50,530 nucleotides of DNA from BOG-1112 sp964635325 (GCA_964635325.1 CAZWOL010000014.1:1-50530); one strand, 5' to 3'. Counted from the stretch's first letter, positions 25,205-33,919 are shown. The notes: a model not told the origin generated them from the letters alone. Program-made: numbers and translations.

Positions 25205-26431
25205 TCAAATCGTGCAGTGAGTAGGATTCTGATAATTTTCTGTAATCAGTTGCGCCAAATTAAGTATGACCAAAACTCCAAATGGGAAAACTTCAAATGC
25301 GATGGTGGAGAAAACAAATGGTGTTGTACTAGCTAAAAAAAGCAACCACTTAAGTCGATACGGTTTTACGTATCCAAAATAGAGCACAAAGAAACTGATC
25401 GTACCAATCAAACCAATTCCAGAGATAAGTGAAATGAGGGTAGAATCTGCTATAAATGCATTTAATTTGTTGGAACTATCCAGCATATTATTCACTAAAT
25501 TTGCCGTATTTGTACCTTTTGCAGAATCCAATGATAGTAAAATATTTTCAGTTTGAAAATTATTAGAGAGTATCGAAATTCTCTCATTGAGTGATGTGTA
25601 GATATTTTCACGCCCCGTGAGAAACGGTAGAAAATACAAAAGTATCGGCGATATTATACACCCTAATAAAGCAAATAGTTTCAGATCAAGCCTAAGAATA
25701 CGCATGAATAGAAAACAAAAGAATATTAAAACAGCTAAAACACCGGAACCTGAACCAGTCAAAATAACACTTAATGGGCAAAGAAAATATAATAGAAAAT
25801 TTCTTAGCCAACCTAAATTTTGATAAAAATAAGTGTAATACATTGTCATCAAGGTGAAACTGGCCATTGAGGAAGGGATTAGGTAGATCCCTGGACTTCT
25901 TAGGGCTAACCCAACGGTATTCGATCCAAAATAATGATCAGCCCAAAATAACTGGCCTATCTGCAAGAAAAATGCGCATAAAAAAACAAATAATAAAGTT
26001 TTTTGAAGTAGAATCTGGCGATGAAAATGAATAGTGCCAAAAAAAATGGGGAAAAGAAGAAAAGGTAAAAACCATCGAATGGCAACTATGCCAGATAGTA
26101 TTTTCTCGCAAAGAATAGTTTGTACTAGCGAAATAGCAAAAAAGAACAAACAAATCCAAAAATATATAGGCAATTTTATGCTTGGCCATTCTTTGAGTCT
26201 AGCGAAAATTCCAAATAGGAAGATAAAAAAAATGCAAATGTCTTTTAGAGATTTTATAGCAATCGGAGTCAGAGCTTTAGATTGTGACGCCGAATCTAAA
26301 CTTCCTTTAAATAAAGCTAAGACTTCGTAAGAATTTGCAGCGAGTGCACTCAAAACTCCTAAAACAAGGAGACAAGTAACTAGATCTCTTTCAAATAGGC
26401 TGTACAAAGATTTCAAATATTTCTCTCTCAT
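25205..26431 (-). CDS. Polytopic membrane protein, candidate Wzy polymerase or ligase
   Basis: 408 residues with about 10-11 hydrophobic segments and a long hydrophilic loop (about residues 270-335, between LLYFLPFLTGRENIY and STLISLISGIGLIG). The topology and the SGSGVLAVLIFFCFL-type motif are as in O-antigen polymerases and ligases, which are too divergent to identify by eye. Its place directly beside a GT2 and a Wzz-like gene supports a polymerase (Wzy) assignment. The ATG at 26431 has no good ribosome site, and translation may be coupled to the gene 13 bases upstream. It carries no other recognisable domain. Confidence 0.65.
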   Translation of the reverse strand: MREKYLKSLYSLFERDLVTCLLVLGVLSALAANSYEVLALFKGSLDSASQSKALTPIAIKSLKDICIFFIFLFGIFARLKEWPSIKLPIYFWICLFFFAISLVQTILCEKILSGIVAIRWFLPFLLFPIFFGTIHFHRQILLQKTLLFVFLCAFFLQIGQLFWADHYFGSNTVGLALRSPGIYLIPSSMASFTLMTMYYTYFYQNLGWLRNFLLYFLCPLSVILTGSGSGVLAVLIFFCFLFMRILRLDLKLFALLGCIISPILLYFLPFLTGRENIYTSLNERISILSNNFQTENILLSLDSAKGTNTANLVNNMLDSSNKLNAFIADSTLISLISGIGLIGTISFFVLYFGYVKPYRLKWLLFLASTTPFVFSTIAFEVFPFGVLVILNLAQLITENYQNPTHCTI

Positions 26432-26444
26432 AAGGAGTGCTGAA

Positions 26445-27206
26445 TTACAAATGTTGCAATATTTTCCGGCCTAATTTAAAGGGAATTAAAAATGGATGAG
26501 TAGGGATTCCATTTTTTTTCCAGGCCCTAAGACATTCTCTATTAGCTTTAATAATATTTGTGATACTTCGGTTACTGATTCCACCAATGTTCATTCGCAC
26601 AGCACAAATAGGTAGATAGTAGCAATGTATATTGAATTTTTGGATGAACCTAAGCATTATTTCATAATCAGAAGCTATGCGAAATTCCGTATCAAAAAAA
26701 CCAAATTTTTCATAACAAAGCTTTCGCGCATAAAAGGTTGGGTGTGCGGGGTGCCAGCCCCATAACATCCTAAATCTAGACAATACACCCGATTTCCATG
26801 TCCGTATTACTTTATTTGAATTCAATGGATCGACATAAACCAAATCACCAAAAACGATGTCTACATCTTTTGTTGCAAATATTTTAGCGTACTCTGAAAT
26901 AATATAATCATTATAGAAAATATCATCCGAATTAAGAAATCCTATAACTTGCCCGGTTGCTAAGGCAAGCCCCTTATTCATAGCAAAATAGATACCCTGA
27001 TCAGGCTCACTCAGAAATTTAATATTGCTGTTCGTCTTTTGGAAATTAAGCACTATATCAATTGTGCCGTCCGTTGAGCCACCATCGATTACAATATGTT
27101 CAATAGAAATATACGTTTGTTTATGAACGGACTCTAGCGTCGACAAAATCGTATCTCGGCTATTGAAACATACAGTTATAATAGAAAATTTCACAAAATA
27201 TTCCAT
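26445..27206 (-). CDS. Family 2 glycosyltransferase
   Basis: 253 residues, GT-A fold, no membrane helices. FSIITVCFNSRDTILSTLES, IEHIVIDGGSTDGT, EPDQGIYFAMNKG, the FLNSDDIF metal motif and WHPAHPTFYARK with FRIASDYEIMLR are characteristic of WcaA-like family 2 transferases. It adds one sugar to the lipid-linked repeat on the cytosolic face; the linkage is not predictable. It lies 6 bases after the Wzz-like gene and 13 before the Wzy-like gene, so the three are cotranscribed. A GTG at codon 5 with GGAA upstream is a possible alternative start. Confidence 0.88.
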   Translation of the reverse strand: MEYFVKFSIITVCFNSRDTILSTLESVHKQTYISIEHIVIDGGSTDGTIDIVLNFQKTNSNIKFLSEPDQGIYFAMNKGLALATGQVIGFLNSDDIFYNDYIISEYAKIFATKDVDIVFGDLVYVDPLNSNKVIRTWKSGVLSRFRMLWGWHPAHPTFYARKLCYEKFGFFDTEFRIASDYEIMLRFIQKFNIHCYYLPICAVRMNIGGISNRSITNIIKANRECLRAWKKNGIPTHPFLIPFKLGRKILQHL

Positions 27207-27212
27207 TTCAGC

Positions 27213-28475
27213 TCAATTTGCTACTACAGCCTTAAATTTTTTTGATCTATAATTTAGTATTGCCTGATACAAGAAGATGCATGCTAGGGACAATATAAAT
27301 CCCACTAACGCTGTCCCTATACTCCAGGATAAACGACTAAACGATCTAGCATCAAATTCATTTTCATTTCGATCTAAAAAGCCATTGCTGACTTCTACCA
27401 ATGGAATAGCAAATTCTGAACCGTCGATGACTTTATTTAATTCAGATGAAGCAGCATTGAATTGTTTTTGAACACTTTGAAAATGATTAGTTTCTACAGA
27501 GTATGTCAACTCAGCTTCTCTTTTTTTTGTATACAATTCAGTCATTTCATCTATATACTTCCTGGAGTTTTTTTCAGAAATCAGCCCTAATCGTTCTAGA
27601 TTAAGTATGCGTTTGATTAGTGCTCTATGGTCTAGATTACTTAATATATCTTCGCCGTTATTTTTGGAGATTTGTTCGTTGAAAGTAAAATTGTACTTAT
27701 CTACCGAAACATCAAGCCTTTGAAGGCTATGAATTTTTGATTCAAATTCATAGAAATTTTTTTTGAGTTGACCGATAGTACTCTCAATCTGCATTAGGGT
27801 GCGTTCAGACTTTTTAGCTAAAACTTGAAATTCAGCTTCTAATTGCGCTTGCTTTTTTTTCCTTTTTTGGGCTTCACGATCGAACTCCTGTTGATTATAC
27901 GCTGCAGCAAAATCATTAAATGCGAGTACACTTGCTCTCGCTAGATCTTTTCCGAGACCATCATTTTTAATTTGCAAGTCCATGAGGTACATTGAATCTT
28001 CCAAAGAAGATCGAATATCAAAACTGAAAAATCCGCCCATACTTTTGAACTTCTTGGTGCTGGAAATGAAAGGTTTAGTTTTAGAGCTTTTATCAGAATC
28101 GCTCTCCAAGAGAGACAGAAAATTACTTGGAATTGTCGAGGAAGAGATTTCATGCCAATACTTGGCAAAACTTTTTATAAAAATAGAAGAAATTTCTTTT
28201 TGAAAGAATCCATTATTAATAGCGCGATTTATTTTTATTGGATCACTCATCACCATATGGTTGCTTTTTGATAGTTCAAGCACGAGATGGGTTTGAAAAA
28301 TATCTTGCTGTCGCAGGTATCCAATAAGGAATCCAGTAACTGAGAGAAAAATTATAAGATATTTCCATCTAATGAAAAAAACAAATAAATCACCTAATCC
28401 AACTAAATCTTTCGAAGAATTAGAATTCTCCTTAAAAATTCTATAAGAGGATTCTGTACTATCAAATGGATTCAT
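27213..28475 (-). CDS. Wzz-like polysaccharide chain-length regulator
   Basis: 420 residues with the two-helix topology of polysaccharide co-polymerases: a cytoplasmic N-terminus, a helix at about 37-54 (KYLIIFLSVTGFLIGYL), a large periplasmic domain and a second helix at about 382-405. The periplasmic part has long heptad-like stretches (about 195-260 and 300-350), as in Wzz coiled coils. There is no C-terminal tyrosine kinase domain, so it is not a full Wzc. It would set the length of the polymer made by the Wzy candidate two genes downstream. GGAGG sits 6 bases before the ATG, the best ribosome site in this stretch. Confidence 0.75.
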   Translation of the reverse strand: MNPFDSTESSYRIFKENSNSSKDLVGLGDLFVFFIRWKYLIIFLSVTGFLIGYLRQQDIFQTHLVLELSKSNHMVMSDPIKINRAINNGFFQKEISSIFIKSFAKYWHEISSSTIPSNFLSLLESDSDKSSKTKPFISSTKKFKSMGGFFSFDIRSSLEDSMYLMDLQIKNDGLGKDLARASVLAFNDFAAAYNQQEFDREAQKRKKKQAQLEAEFQVLAKKSERTLMQIESTIGQLKKNFYEFESKIHSLQRLDVSVDKYNFTFNEQISKNNGEDILSNLDHRALIKRILNLERLGLISEKNSRKYIDEMTELYTKKREAELTYSVETNHFQSVQKQFNAASSELNKVIDGSEFAIPLVEVSNGFLDRNENEFDARSFSRLSWSIGTALVGFILSLACIFLYQAILNYRSKKFKAVVAN

Positions 28476-28884
28476 CCAAAACCTCCAAAAGATGCGGTGG
28501 AGACAAAGCCCTCACTTGCAAGAAATGAAATATAGTGGTTGTTCAATAGTTAAAAATGTCAAAGCACTTTTAAACTATTCCGCCGCTACTTTTCTTAAGT
28601 TTTACAATGATAAACTATACTATTAAAATCTTCTATTCACTAGTATCAATCAGTCAATATTCACATTCTTTCCAAATGAATTAGTCTTAGCTCATAAAGA
28701 GCATAAGTCAAACTGACATTTGAGACGATCTCCTTTGAGGTTGTATTTTTATGAAAAAGTTATAGGCTGGTTTTTGGGGTCCATAGACAGAATTCGTTTA
28801 AAGGTGCAACAAGGTAGTACATTTAAATAGACAACTGGTTCCTAGCTACATGCCGCTTTTCAGATATTGAATAGAGAGTAGATA
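28476..28884. other. 409-bp divergent intergenic region with a small bulged hairpin
   Basis: AT-rich, no ORF. It should carry promoters for the Wzz/GT2/Wzy operon (leftward) and wecE (rightward, AGAGAGT before the ATG). A bulged inverted repeat CTTAGCTC-ATAAA-GAGC(A)TAAG lies at 28686-28707 and could be an operator or a hairpin. A weak promoter-like pair, TTGAGG (28735-28740) and TATAGG (28761-28766), has a spacer that is too long. No ops/JUMPstart sequence is present. Confidence 0.5.
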
Positions 28885-30012
28885 ATGTCAAACCTTGATC
28901 TATCTGAACTCGAAAAAAGCTATCTAATAGAGGCCTTTCACTCAAAGGACTTGCAAGGGGATAGACATTTCAACCATCGTTGCCAGCAACATCTTGAACA
29001 TCGATTTGGCAGCCCTAGCTATTTAACTCCTTCTTGTACCAGCGCACTTGAATTAGCTTGTATTCTTGGTGAATTTGGTTCTTGTGATGAAATTCTCTTA
29101 CCGAGCTTTAGCTTCTCATCTCTAGCTAATGCTTGTGTACTGCGAGGCGCAACTCCAATCTTTGTTGATATTGACGATCAAACTTTAAATATTTCTCCGC
29201 AATCGGTACGCAACTCTATCACCTCAAAGACCAAAGCGATATTGCCTGTTCATTACGCAGGTGTCGCGTGCCCGATGGAAGAATTAATACAAATCGCTAA
29301 TCAACATAACCTTATTATAATTGAAGATGCAGCTCAAGCTTATGGATCCTACTATAAAGACAGACCTCTGGGGACTATTGGACAACTCGGCGCTTTCAGC
29401 TTTCATCAAACAAAAAATATTGGCTGTGGAGAAGGTGGAGCTATACTTGTTAATGATCTGAAGTATAAAGATAGAGCAGAGATTATAAGAGAAAAAGGCA
29501 CCAATCGGCGGAATTTTCTTGAGGGAAAGGTTGATAAATACTCATGGATTGATGTGGGATCGTCCTATCTAATAAGTGAACTTAATGCAGCTGTACTTCT
29601 TGCTCAACTGGAAAGAGAGCAGGAAATTCGGAAAAAGCGACTTGAACTTTATGATCTTTATTCTAAAGAATTGGAGTCGATCGGTTTGACTTATGGCTTT
29701 AAAATTTCCAGGCCACCTGACTATGCTAGCCGGCATAATGCCCATATCTTTTTCTTAATACTTCCTAATAGTTCTATGCGAATTCTTTTGGAGAAGTTCC
29801 TCAATCAACGTAAAATTCCTGCATATCGTCACTTTGTTTCCCTGCATGATTCAGATGCTGGACGAAGATTCGGAAAGAGCTATGCTAGCTTAGCTGTGAC
29901 TGAATCTATAAGTGAGTGCCTTTTACGATTACCTATTTCATCATTGATGTCCCACATCGATGTGGATCTTATTATTTCTAGCATATGGGAATTTTTTAAG
30001 AATGGCCGATGA
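28885..30012 (+). CDS. wecE: dTDP-4-amino-4,6-dideoxygalactose transaminase
   Basis: 375 residues, DegT/DnrJ/EryC1 PLP aminotransferase. It follows the enterobacterial WecE/RffA pattern closely: HRCQQHLEHRFGS, LTPSCTSALELA, PVHYAGVACPMEEL, IIEDAAQAYGSYY, the PLP-lysine block SFHQTKNIGCGEGGA, IIREKGTNR and the diagnostic DKYSWIDVGSSYL. It transfers an amino group from glutamate to dTDP-4-keto-6-deoxyglucose, giving dTDP-4-amino-4,6-dideoxygalactose (Fuc4N). Its substrate comes from RfbA and RfbB encoded in this window. AGAGAGT lies just upstream. Its 3' end overlaps the following GT2 by 11 bases. Confidence 0.95.
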   Translation: MSNLDLSELEKSYLIEAFHSKDLQGDRHFNHRCQQHLEHRFGSPSYLTPSCTSALELACILGEFGSCDEILLPSFSFSSLANACVLRGATPIFVDIDDQTLNISPQSVRNSITSKTKAILPVHYAGVACPMEELIQIANQHNLIIIEDAAQAYGSYYKDRPLGTIGQLGAFSFHQTKNIGCGEGGAILVNDLKYKDRAEIIREKGTNRRNFLEGKVDKYSWIDVGSSYLISELNAAVLLAQLEREQEIRKKRLELYDLYSKELESIGLTYGFKISRPPDYASRHNAHIFFLILPNSSMRILLEKFLNQRKIPAYRHFVSLHDSDAGRRFGKSYASLAVTESISECLLRLPISSLMSHIDVDLIISSIWEFFKNGR

Positions 30013-30766
30013 TATCTTTTTTTCAATAGTCATTGCTTGCTATTGTGAAGAGCCCCATCTTTTGAAAAATATAAAAATACTAGCTGACTATTTTAGCATA
30101 ACAAAATGGCGTGTGGAGTTCATACTCATAGACGATGCCTCCCCAGACAAAACTGTGCGAGAAATTGCCCATTGCGTTGAATATCTGACCAAAAGTGGAT
30201 TTGCTGTTCAAACAAAATTTCATGAAGTTAATGTAGGCAGAGGGGGGACTGTTCAAGAGGGGTTTCTAGCGGCTAATGGAAAATATGTCGGATTTATAGA
30301 TATTGACCTGGAGCACTTTCATGATGCGCTAATTCCAATATTATTAGATTTTGAGAGAGATACTCATGATGCTGTTGTGGGACTCCGTGTGCTCGACAAA
30401 CGTGAAATAAGCTGGATACGAGTTAGTGTAAGGGCAATCTATAGATTCTTGGTAAAATCTATACTTCACCCTCCCGTAAGCGATACAGAAGCCGGTCTTA
30501 AGATTTTTCGACGTAATCAAATTTTAGATATCTTACCGATGATTCTAGATAAATATTGGTTTTGGGATACGGAGATCTGCGTACGCGGTGCAGAGAGGGG
30601 TCTTCGCTTTAAGGAGCATCCCATTATTTTCAAGCAAAATTTTTCAAAGAAAAGTACTGTTCGTGTTCTACGAGATTCATGGCGATATCTTGTTTGCTTG
30701 ATAAAATATAAAATGAATTCGCGAAGAGAGTTAGCAAATTCAGCGATCGCTGAACAAATCCTCTGA
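30002..30766 (+). CDS. DPM1-like family 2 glycosyltransferase
   Basis: 254 residues from the ATG at 30002; an upstream ATG at 29960 lies inside wecE and adds nothing conserved. FSIVIACYCEEPHLLKNIK, EFILIDDASPDKT, NVGRGGTVQEGFLAANGKYV and the FIDIDLEHF metal motif place it in the DPM1/undecaprenyl-phosphate glycosyltransferase branch. SDTEAGLKIFRR and YWFWDTEICVRG follow. Unlike the fusion at 17.6-19.6 kb it has no C-terminal membrane helices. It could supply a polyprenyl-phosphate sugar or extend the repeat unit. Overlap with wecE implies coupling, and Fuc4N is a possible donor. Its 3' end overlaps the convergent methyltransferase by 27 bases. Confidence 0.85.
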   Translation: MADDIFFSIVIACYCEEPHLLKNIKILADYFSITKWRVEFILIDDASPDKTVREIAHCVEYLTKSGFAVQTKFHEVNVGRGGTVQEGFLAANGKYVGFIDIDLEHFHDALIPILLDFERDTHDAVVGLRVLDKREISWIRVSVRAIYRFLVKSILHPPVSDTEAGLKIFRRNQILDILPMILDKYWFWDTEICVRGAERGLRFKEHPIIFKQNFSKKSTVRVLRDSWRYLVCLIKYKMNSRRELANSAIAEQIL

Positions 30767-31402
30767 ATAGTCCGCTTTAATGGCGCTCTTTTTTTTTGAA
30801 ACGAGCACAACTAGATCTTTTTTAAACGTTCCTAATTTCTCATAGTTCAAATTTAAATTTGAACTGATCATTTTCAAATTCATAGTTAGCTTGGCTTCGT
30901 CATATCGAAAAGCTTCATAACCCTTCCCAACATTCGCGGATCTTTTAGCAAGGTATCCAATAAGCCCGGGCCTATCGCTGAGATTCATTACAGGTTCAGA
31001 AATAAGAAATTGATCTGCCGATTGGAAAATTTTCGTAAATAAAGGCTCTAGTTCTGATGGAGCAAAATGATAAAGGGATCCCGCCATGATACAAAGATCT
31101 GATTTAGGAAAAATGAAATCAGCAGCACTAATATCTCCACAATGAGCATCAAATCCTTGTGTTGATGCTAACTTTACAAAGTGTCTATTTATGTCATAGC
31201 CAATCCACTTGACGTCGCTTTTTCGGCAGTAAGTAGCGATATCAATATCGCCAAAGCATAGCTCCAATACGGAGGATATTTGATGGCTATGTATAAATTT
31301 CTTTATGAAATCAAATCTTGCCCTATATCCTCCTGTATACAAAATATTCATTATGATTCGATATATAGAAATATGCTTGTAAATTGGACTGACTGAGCTC
31401 AT
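30740..31402 (-). CDS. SAM-dependent methyltransferase-like protein
   Basis: 220 residues from the ATG at 31402, chosen because GAGGG lies 8 bases upstream; a longer frame begins at 31447 without such a site. Motif I is VLELCFGDIDIATYC, unusual in having Cys-Phe-Gly-Asp where most have Gly-x-Gly-x-Gly. The second strand ends WIGYDIN and the third is CGDISAADF, followed by DLCIMAGSLYHF. This is a class I methyltransferase fold of the kind that modifies small molecules or sugars. It is a monocistronic gene on the - strand facing wecE-GT2. Confidence 0.72.
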   Translation of the reverse strand: MSSVSPIYKHISIYRIIMNILYTGGYRARFDFIKKFIHSHQISSVLELCFGDIDIATYCRKSDVKWIGYDINRHFVKLASTQGFDAHCGDISAADFIFPKSDLCIMAGSLYHFAPSELEPLFTKIFQSADQFLISEPVMNLSDRPGLIGYLAKRSANVGKGYEAFRYDEAKLTMNLKMISSNLNLNYEKLGTFKKDLVVLVSKKKSAIKADYSEDLFSDR

Positions 31403-31522
31403 CTTGAATTCCCTCGTAGAGTTTTTCGCGCTAAAGAATATTAGCACTAAATCAATTTAGAAATTTGACACACCTATGCTAAGGTTCATAAAATTAGATT
31501 TATTTTTTAAAATTGCCCTTAT

Positions 31523-33154
31523 ATGGGAGCAACAAGATTGATGACAATCGATGGAAAATTCTTGAATCGAAAACAAAAAATCTCATTACTCAGCCCGATA
31601 ATTGTACTCATTTGTATATCTTTCTTAGCTTTGCTTTCTTTTAGAATAGAACTCCAGTTTGTACTGCTTGCCTTGAATATCTTCATTGCCATTGTTTTAG
31701 TAACTATCACTTTTCGAAATTCTGAACCTCATCCTCCAATAAGCTTTCTAAACAAATCAAAATATTTAACCATACTGCTGACGTTATTTTTAGGGACCTC
31801 CCTAACATTGTTTCCCACAGATGGAGTGGATACTATCTTTGGTACGCTTTTTCCAGCAGGGGCTTTGGTTATTGTCTTTCTGCTACTATTTGCTACATAC
31901 ACAGTACTAGCCAATTCTATTGAATCTAAGCAGGAACACTATTTTGGTTACGGCTTTCTTGCAATAGCGGGGCTTGTTGGAGTCGGTATAGTATGGTCAT
32001 TTCGCTATTCTGCCTATTTTTTAAAACCGCCCTCTGGAGGGTTAGATGATCTAGCGTACACCTTCAGCATTTGGATACAAGAGCCCATTACGAGTCATTT
32101 TTTACTCACTTGGGAACAATCGCGTGCACTTTTTGAAAATAAGATGGCGTATCATAGCTACCCTTTCCTGTATAGTTTTCTTCATTATGTTCCTGTACGA
32201 CTCGTTTCACATTTTTTGCATTGGTCACCAATAACTATCTCTCGCATGTTCCCCGTCATTTATACTATAATGTATGCGTTTATCTACCCATTGATTTATA
32301 TCAAATTTTTTAGAAGTTGGATCACGCAGTCGCTACTGGGTTGGTTGTTGCTAGCTGGTGTTCTCTTGGTGACAGTAACGCTTCCCGTTCAATGGAATAA
32401 TTTTCCGCCTGAGCATTACGAGTTTCTATTCAGCTTTTCAATAGTTGCTTTGGTATCGGCTTTGTACGGAAATCTCAATCTGACTTCTCGTTCCATTTTT
32501 AAATTGTCGGCTCTGTTCGGCATTCTATTTGGGTATTGGGGAGCAACATTTAGTATCATTCTTGCAATCCTTGCCTGTGCAGACAGTCGGAAAAACACTT
32601 TGGGTATAAGTGCTGCACTCGTCGGTTTTTTCGGCGTGCTATCTTATTCTATGGAACATCTTTTTGCTAAAATCACGGATCTTAGTCTAGTCGGTTCTAC
32701 GTGGGCATTTCGTTCAGGACTAGATGGTGGAGCTACTGATTTTCCACATTTCTTTGGTGCAATTTTTAATCCTAAACTTAGATCGGTGGTTCGCCCAGAA
32801 AGCCTATTTTGGATAGGTGGACTTATTCTAATAATCTTGTTCATCTATCTTTCAAAAAGCAAGATTGAAAACGGACAGAGCAAGCTCGATCTAGAAAAGA
32901 AAGCTTTTGGGCTCTTTGCCTTGGTGGGACCGTATTTAATCAATGGCATTTTAATACCACAATCGTATTCGCATCATCCTAATTTTTATGACACAATTCT
33001 ATCCGTTCCAATGTTTGCAGCTATTCCTTTTGTCTTAGCAAGAGATTCAATCGACTATCAACGGCTAAAAATCTATCTGCCTTGGATTGTTCTATTTCTA
33101 TTTGGTATCATCAATCACAACTTAGTTATGATCGCAAGAATATTTAAGGTGTAG
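31523..33154 (+). CDS. Polytopic membrane protein, paralogue A (possible GT-C enzyme)
   Basis: Up to 543 residues with about 11-12 hydrophobic helices. I do not recognise the family. It is clearly a paralogue of the protein at 48228-49829; both share (L)(D/S)D(L/F)AYTF near residue 175, then Y-P-x-LY-x-HY(V/I)PV, a GS-(T/S)-W-x3-RSGLDG block, a HPN(F/S)(Y/F)D segment and an N-H-N-x-VMI-x-R C-terminus. Conserved acidic residues in an extracytoplasmic loop and many helices would fit a GT-C transferase using polyprenyl-phosphate sugars, or a polymerase; this is inference. The start is uncertain: the ATG at 31523 has no ribosome site, while the in-frame ATG at 31541 has GGGAG 11 bases upstream. 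Confidence 0.7.
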   Translation: MGATRLMTIDGKFLNRKQKISLLSPIIVLICISFLALLSFRIELQFVLLALNIFIAIVLVTITFRNSEPHPPISFLNKSKYLTILLTLFLGTSLTLFPTDGVDTIFGTLFPAGALVIVFLLLFATYTVLANSIESKQEHYFGYGFLAIAGLVGVGIVWSFRYSAYFLKPPSGGLDDLAYTFSIWIQEPITSHFLLTWEQSRALFENKMAYHSYPFLYSFLHYVPVRLVSHFLHWSPITISRMFPVIYTIMYAFIYPLIYIKFFRSWITQSLLGWLLLAGVLLVTVTLPVQWNNFPPEHYEFLFSFSIVALVSALYGNLNLTSRSIFKLSALFGILFGYWGATFSIILAILACADSRKNTLGISAALVGFFGVLSYSMEHLFAKITDLSLVGSTWAFRSGLDGGATDFPHFFGAIFNPKLRSVVRPESLFWIGGLILIILFIYLSKSKIENGQSKLDLEKKAFGLFALVGPYLINGILIPQSYSHHPNFYDTILSVPMFAAIPFVLARDSIDYQRLKIYLPWIVLFLFGIINHNLVMIARIFKV

Positions 33155-33286
33155 CTTTCTAATGAGTTGAGAAAAAGAGGATTTTTTGTCCAACGAATAT
33201 ATCTAAAATCCAAGTCAGAAAAAAAACACCTAGCACTTTCCAGCAATTCATAACCATCCTTCAACAAAAAAAGACATCTTTAGTGA

Positions 33287-33655
33287 TTACTGTCCGCAGT
33301 ATATAGTTGGTATATTCCTTTCTCTTGCTATGTCACAACACTCATGGAATTCAAAGTCTAAAGATAGGTAGGAAGTCTGATCAAAACCTCGTTCTGCTAG
33401 ATAGTCTTTTACGTAATTCATCTCCTCGGACCCTGATCGATAGTGTCCCGTCCTTGAAGAAAGACATTTTGGTACACCATGGTCCAATAGAATGTATCCA
33501 GCTGCTACAACATTTTTAGCTTTTGCTAAAAACGTGTGATTTATATGGTGCAGATACGAACCCCAATAGATACATCCATTTTCTTTAAAAACGAATTTAT
33601 AAAATCCGTTAGTCGAGTAGAAGCGCACCCTGAGGTGCGCGTGTAATCGACACAA
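33287..33655 (-). pseudogene. Remnant of a larger gene (TGHY-type C-terminal segment)
   Basis: An open frame of 122 codons whose first 20 or so lie in the 98-bp repeat and make no protein sense. From about CIYWGSYLHHINHTFLAK the sequence becomes protein-like: NVVAAGYILLDHG, SSRTGHY and MNYVKDYLAERGF. It resembles the C-terminal end I associate with larger proteins carrying an H-(S/T)-x-F ... AG ... SGHY pattern. The N-terminal part is missing and there is no plausible start or ribosome site. The junction with the repeat at 33595/33596 looks like a breakpoint. It reads as the 3' remnant of a deleted gene rather than a functional CDS. Confidence 0.5.
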
Positions 33656-33693
33656 AAGTTAGTGCAAAGACGCTATTTATCTTTTACAAACAT
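33596..33693 (-). repeat. 98-bp direct repeat, copy 1
   Basis: Pairs with copy 2 at 33821-33919. It begins ATTTATAAAATCC and ends TTTTACAAACAT next to the Ns. In the - strand sense it holds the last codons of a gene (ATG TTT GTA AAA GAT AAA TAG) and its 3' flank. The flank includes a perfect hairpin GCGCACC-CTGA-GGTGCGC (33623-33640) that could serve as a weak terminator. The two copies differ mainly around this hairpin, where pairing is largely kept. Confidence 0.85.
33673..33693 (-). pseudogene. 3' end of a GSCFA-type paralogue cut by the assembly gap
   Basis: Seven codons reading MFVKDK-stop. The complete gene at 33899-35389 ends MFVKDQ-stop in the same repeat context. This shows that a second, nearly identical C-terminus lies at the edge of the gap and that most of its gene is missing from the sequence. 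Confidence 0.7.
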
Positions 33694-33703
33694 NNNNNNN
33701 NNN
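33694..33703. other. Assembly gap (10 N)
   Basis: A run of ten N, probably a placeholder of arbitrary length. Its left edge breaks a gene end homologous to the end of the next gene. On the right edge, the - strand holds an ATG at 33727 that stays open into the gap (MNQPTSSN), a possible 5' end of the missing gene. Tandem similarity to the 33899-35389 gene would explain why the assembler failed here. Confidence 0.95.
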
Positions 33704-33767
33704 GTTAGAAGAAGTTGGCTGATTCATGAACGAAAAATAAATTTCATAGAAAGTGTTTTTATTGATT

Positions 33768-33800
33768 TTATCATGTTTTATCGATATTTTTACATGATAA
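33768..33800 (+). terminator. Hairpin followed by a T-rich run
   Basis: A perfect 9-bp inverted repeat TTATCATGT / ACATGATAA with a 15-base loop. On the + strand it is followed by GGATA and seven T. The stem is AT-rich and no + strand gene is seen immediately upstream, so a terminator role is uncertain; it may instead be a regulatory palindrome. Confidence 0.3.
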
Positions 33801-33820
33801 GGATATTTTTTTCAAAACTA

Positions 33821-33919
33821 ATTTATAAAATCCTTTAGTCTTTTATACGCCCACCCTTAGGGGCGCTTCTACTCGACACAAAAGTGAGTGCAAAGACTCT
33901 ATTGATCTTTAACAAACAT
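33821..33919 (-). repeat. 98-bp direct repeat, copy 2
   Basis: 99 bases from ATTTATAAAATCC to AACAAACAT, matching copy 1. It covers the last seven codons of the GSCFA gene (stop at 33899) and its 3' flank, including a hairpin around 33848-33865 (CGCCC with GGGCG). It marks the downstream end of a tandemly duplicated gene. Confidence 0.85.

Noticed and set aside
28476..28884. ops/JUMPstart antitermination element
   Set aside because: No GGCGGTAG or close variant is found here or in the other leader regions I read.
33694..33703. Run of N read as a biological feature
   Set aside because: It is an assembly placeholder; only its flanks are informative.
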